This document shows, piece after piece, positions 6,389-7,986 of a stretch of 7,986 bases of DNA. The stretch comes from Paenibacillus sp. (lineage in GTDB: Bacteria; Bacillota; Bacilli; Paenibacillales; NBRC-103111). Location of the stretch: assembly GCA_029239545.1 (NCBI GenBank), contig JARBUQ010000192.1, positions 1 to 7,986 of the forward strand, in the 5' to 3' direction. Position numbers and translations under genes: made by a program. The notes beneath the pieces are model-generated. The model worked only from the letters and a program-made list of their open reading frames with translations, was not told where the DNA came from and did no database searches. Position 1 is the first letter of the stretch. Each line of letters begins with the position of its first letter.

Positions 6389-7111
6389 TCATCCAGACTT
6401 GCTTTTCAAATAATCGCGAATCTGCTGCTCCACATAGAGGAGATGATTCTCCATCTCTGTCTGCGCACGTGCTGGATCGCGGTCCCGGATCGCTTCGAAT
6501 ATAGCTTTGTGCTCCAGCCAGAATCGCTGGGTCATCGACTTGTTGCGGTACAGCTGCAAGCGTCGACTCTCCCGGATCGTAACCTCCACCTGAGCGGAGA
6601 TCGTCTCCAGCAGTTTGACCATGATCGGATTATGGGTCGCTTCCGCCAGTGTCAGATGGAATCGCAAATCCTGCTTCTCTCCAACCGCCTCCGTTCCTAG
6701 CTCGCTATCCATGTCGGCCAGTATGAGCTCCAGCCGCTCCAGATCTTGCTCGTCTCGCTTAACCGCAGCAAGTCCTGCATTCGCCATCTCTAACGACTTG
6801 CGAGCCTCCAACAGATCGAATATCGCTTCCGTACTCGTGAACAGATGCTCGAACTGAGGAACCTCAAGCTCCCGCTCATCCATTCCGCGAACATAACAGC
6901 CTTCTCCTTGGCGGATCTCGATAAGTCCCATCGCCTTCAGCATACTCAGCGCTTCACGCATTGTTGAGCGTCCTACCTGATAGCTCTCTGTCAGCTCGCG
7001 GGTAGAGGGAAGCTTTTGCCCCGGCTGCAGGCGACCATTCACAATTTGCTGCTTGATCTGTTCTGCAATCTCTTCATATATTTTACGTGGTGAAATTCTG
7101 GTTATCTCCAT
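6389..7111 (-). CDS. lutR: GntR/FadR-family transcriptional regulator, LutR-like
   Basis: This 240-aa regulator has an N-terminal winged helix-turn-helix (about 8-75: IYEEIAEQIKQQIVNGRLQP, LPSTRELTESYQVGRSTMRE, GLIEIRQGEGCYVRG). The C-terminal effector domain of the FCD type spans about 95-230. Likely FCD metal ligands are D148 and H152 in DLRFHLTLAEATHNP, H201 in LEHKAIFEAI, and H223 in ENHLLYV. It starts at ATG 7111 with AAGGAGG five bases upstream. It lies upstream of lutABC on the same strand, and its length and domain order match B. subtilis LutR, which represses lutABC until lactate is present. Direct control of this operon is inferred from position and family. The effector could be lactate or another small carboxylic acid. 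Confidence 0.9.
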   Translation of the reverse strand: MEITRISPRKIYEEIAEQIKQQIVNGRLQPGQKLPSTRELTESYQVGRSTMREALSMLKAMGLIEIRQGEGCYVRGMDERELEVPQFEHLFTSTEAIFDLLEARKSLEMANAGLAAVKRDEQDLERLELILADMDSELGTEAVGEKQDLRFHLTLAEATHNPIMVKLLETISAQVEVTIRESRRLQLYRNKSMTQRFWLEHKAIFEAIRDRDPARAQTEMENHLLYVEQQIRDYLKSKSG

Positions 7112-7139
7112 CTGGGCCTCCTTGCATACTCCTGAATTT

Positions 7140-7148
7140 ATTGTACCA
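7140..7148 (-). promoter_or_regulatory. Candidate extended -10 promoter of lutR, overlapping a possible autoregulatory site
   Basis: The minus strand reads TG-G-TACAAT, an extended -10 with one mismatch to TATAAT; no clear -35 is seen. The start would be near 7133, giving a short leader that carries AAGGAGG (7123-7117). The same bases form the word TGGTACAATA that recurs as TGGTACGATA upstream of lutA, so LutR could repress itself here. Confidence 0.4.
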
Positions 7149-7208
7149 CAGCTGCTGTTTGGCCCGCACTTGCTATTCGATTATTGAAACCTTTTCGAAG
7201 ATTGTGAT

Positions 7209-7320
7209 CTAAGGAGCTGTTACGAAATAAAATCTCTGCCATTTGGCTGAAAGAGCTTGCCGGCTCTGGCAAGCGGTTCGCCAAACAGGGCGGTAATCTC
7301 GTAACAGTTCCTAAGGAGCT
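7209..7320. repeat. About 100-bp palindromic element flanked by 10-bp direct repeats (possible MITE or RNA switch)
   Basis: AGGAGCTGTTACGA (7212-7225) pairs with TCGTAACAGTTCCT (7299-7312) over 14 positions with one G-U. Further in, TTTGGC (7242-7247) pairs with GCCAAA (7280-7285), and GCTTGCC (7255-7261) with GGCAAGC (7268-7274) around a 6-base loop. CTAAGGAGCT occurs exactly at 7209-7218 and 7311-7320. The flanking repeats and terminal inverted repeats suggest a small non-autonomous insertion; a structured leader RNA is the alternative. No transposase is present. Confidence 0.6.
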
Positions 7321-7324
7321 TTTT
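7306..7324 (+). terminator. Terminator-like hairpin overlapping the palindromic element
   Basis: AGTTCC / GGAGCT with a TAA loop (7306-7320) is followed by TTTT on the plus strand. The stem is only six pairs, including one G-U. Its left half is also the 3' arm of the large palindrome, so the two structures exclude each other. It may be no more than a by-product of the direct repeat. Confidence 0.25.
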
Positions 7325-7362
7325 GACCAGATTTCGGTCTCAAATCTTATTAAAAATAATTT

Positions 7363-7392
7363 GCATAAAAAATAAAGGAAGGTAGCAGAATA
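7363..7392 (+). promoter_or_regulatory. Candidate distal sigma-G promoter of the SASP gene
   Basis: GCATA (7363-7367) and CAGAATA (7386-7392) are separated by 18 bp. They match the sigma-G consensus GHATR / CATWHTA at all five and at six of seven positions. Transcription from here would give a leader of about 130 nt before the SASP ATG. Confidence 0.35.
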
Positions 7393-7470
7393 AGGTTGCA
7401 AGCAGTTGAAGCGGTTCGCGAGAGAGAGTTACAGGGTCGCCGGCAACCAGAAAAAAACTTTAAAATCGAT

Positions 7471-7500
7471 GAATAGAGATCGGGTAAATAAAACAAACTA
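7471..7500 (+). promoter_or_regulatory. Candidate proximal sigma-G promoter of the SASP gene
   Basis: GAATA (7471-7475) and CAAACTA (7494-7500), again 18 bp apart, match the forespore sigma-G consensus at five of five and six of seven positions. The start would be near 7507, giving a short leader carrying the strong ribosome binding site. I prefer this one by position; forespore expression is expected for this gene family. Confidence 0.45.
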
Positions 7501-7532
7501 TAGAAACAATAACGAAAGGAGGTGAGACATAC

Positions 7533-7742
7533 ATGGCTAACAACAACAACAGTGGCAGCAGAAACAACTACGTAGTTCCACAAAGCTCAAGAGCAATCGA
7601 CCAATTGAAAATGGAAGCTGCTAGCACTCTTGGAGTAACTCTAGGTGCTGATACTTCTTCCCGTCAAAACGGTTCCGTTGGTGGACAAATCACTAAGCAA
7701 TTGGTACAAATCGCTGAGCAATCTCTTGCAGGTCGTGCTTAA
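7533..7742 (+). CDS. Small acid-soluble spore protein, alpha/beta type
   Basis: This 69-aa DNA-binding protein coats spore DNA in the forespore and protects it from UV and heat. The N-terminus is Asn/Ser-rich (ANNNNSGSRNN); VVPQSSRAIDQLKMEAA (14-30) is the first conserved helix, LGVTLGAD (33-40) the turn, and SSRQNGSVGGQITKQLVQIA (42-61) the second. AAAGGAGGTG (7515-7524) lies eight bases before the ATG. The GPR protease site, usually E-(I/F)-A followed by x-E-F-G-V, here reads M-E-A-A-S-T-L-G-V: E28 is kept but the next positions differ, so cleavage at germination may be slower or altered. The gene stands alone between two sigma-G-like promoters and a strong terminator, as ssp genes usually do. 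Confidence 0.95.
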   Translation: MANNNNSGSRNNYVVPQSSRAIDQLKMEAASTLGVTLGADTSSRQNGSVGGQITKQLVQIAEQSLAGRA

Positions 7743-7817
7743 TCGATGTTGTTCCGGTAAGTTGCGAGTGAATGTTCTCGAACCCTTTACATCTCCTTCA
7801 GTAGTGAACATATGAAC

Positions 7818-7848
7818 AAAAAAAAGAAGCCGCAAGGCTTCTTTTTTT
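7818..7848. terminator. Bidirectional terminator between the SASP gene and the minus-strand gene
   Basis: GAAGCC (7826-7831), a GCAA tetraloop and GGCTTC (7836-7841) form a stem that extends through the flanking A run (7818-7825) and T run (7842-7848). The symmetrical A/T flanks let it work for the SASP gene on the plus strand and for the converging gene that stops at 7856. Confidence 0.9.
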
Positions 7849-7855
7849 CTTTCCA

Positions 7856-7986
7856 TTACCATGCATCAGCAGTAGCTTTAATCTTGATATTATCAAAGAA
7901 TGCCAAGCCGTTAGTGACGGTTAGATTATCATTTGTGATATAAGTTCTGAGCACATTGGTACCGGTCGCAGGCGTGGTGATTGTAA
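7856..7986 (-). CDS. 3' end of an unidentified gene, possibly a secreted beta-sandwich protein
   Basis: The minus strand is open from the right edge to a TAA at 7858-7856, giving the last 42 residues of a protein. It starts TITTPATGTNVLRTYITNDN and ends GLAFFDNIKIKATADAW. The Thr/Asn-rich composition and the ending FFDNIKIKA resemble the last strands of carbohydrate-binding or lectin-like beta-sandwich domains of exported proteins; this is an impression, not an identification. The stop is 8 bp from the symmetrical terminator, which supports a real gene converging on the SASP gene. There is no start in the window, so length and function cannot be judged. Confidence 0.65.
   Translation of the reverse strand, partial: TITTPATGTNVLRTYITNDNLTVTNGLAFFDNIKIKATADAW

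Noticed and set aside
7138..7401. 87-codon minus-strand frame across the palindromic element
   Set aside because: It overlaps the lutR promoter, has no ribosome binding site, and follows from the inverted repeat being open on both strands.

Overview
The window looks like a chromosomal segment of a spore-forming, low-to-mid-GC Firmicute, most likely a Paenibacillus-type member of the Bacillales. The support is an alpha/beta-type small acid-soluble spore protein (SASP), a complete lutA-lutB-lutC lactate-oxidation operon with a LutR-like GntR regulator, strong AAAGGAGG-type ribosome binding sites, and a glutaminyl-tRNA synthetase, which only some Firmicutes carry. The genus is inferred; no search could be run.

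Layout, left to right. Positions 1-1654 (+ strand) hold the 3' two thirds of glnS, followed 22 bp later by a RimJ/RimL-type GNAT acetyltransferase and a hairpin terminator. A second terminator, facing the other way, lies directly beside it and closes the minus-strand block. That block reads right to left: lutR (7111-6389), a 570-bp spacer, lutA (5820-5089), lutB (5092-3566), lutC (3569-2739) and an FAH-superfamily hydrolase (2676-1777). lutA/lutB and lutB/lutC overlap by 4 bp (ATGA), so they are probably translationally coupled. The FAH gene follows lutC by 62 bp and may also have its own promoter, which overlaps the lutC stop codon.

The lutR-lutA spacer contains an array of degenerate 50-51 bp repeats next to lutR. 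Near lutA it contains a putative extended -10 promoter, a perfect 11-bp palindrome and a tandem 7-bp repeat. A word shared by the lutR and lutA upstream regions (TGGTACRATA) is a candidate LutR operator.

Positions 7112-7532 are noncoding. They contain the lutR promoter, a roughly 100-bp palindromic element flanked by 10-bp direct repeats (possible MITE or RNA switch), and two sigma-G-like promoters ahead of a 69-aa SASP gene (7533-7742, +). A symmetrical terminator with a GCAA loop separates the SASP gene from the 3' end of an unidentified minus-strand gene that runs off the right edge.

Taken together, the lut genes should oxidise L-lactate to pyruvate under GntR control. The FAH protein may act on a pyruvate-related acid such as oxaloacetate or an acylpyruvate; this is inference from its position and family. 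Most of the window is ordinary chromosome. The least explained parts are the two intergenic repeat structures and the link between FAH and lut.
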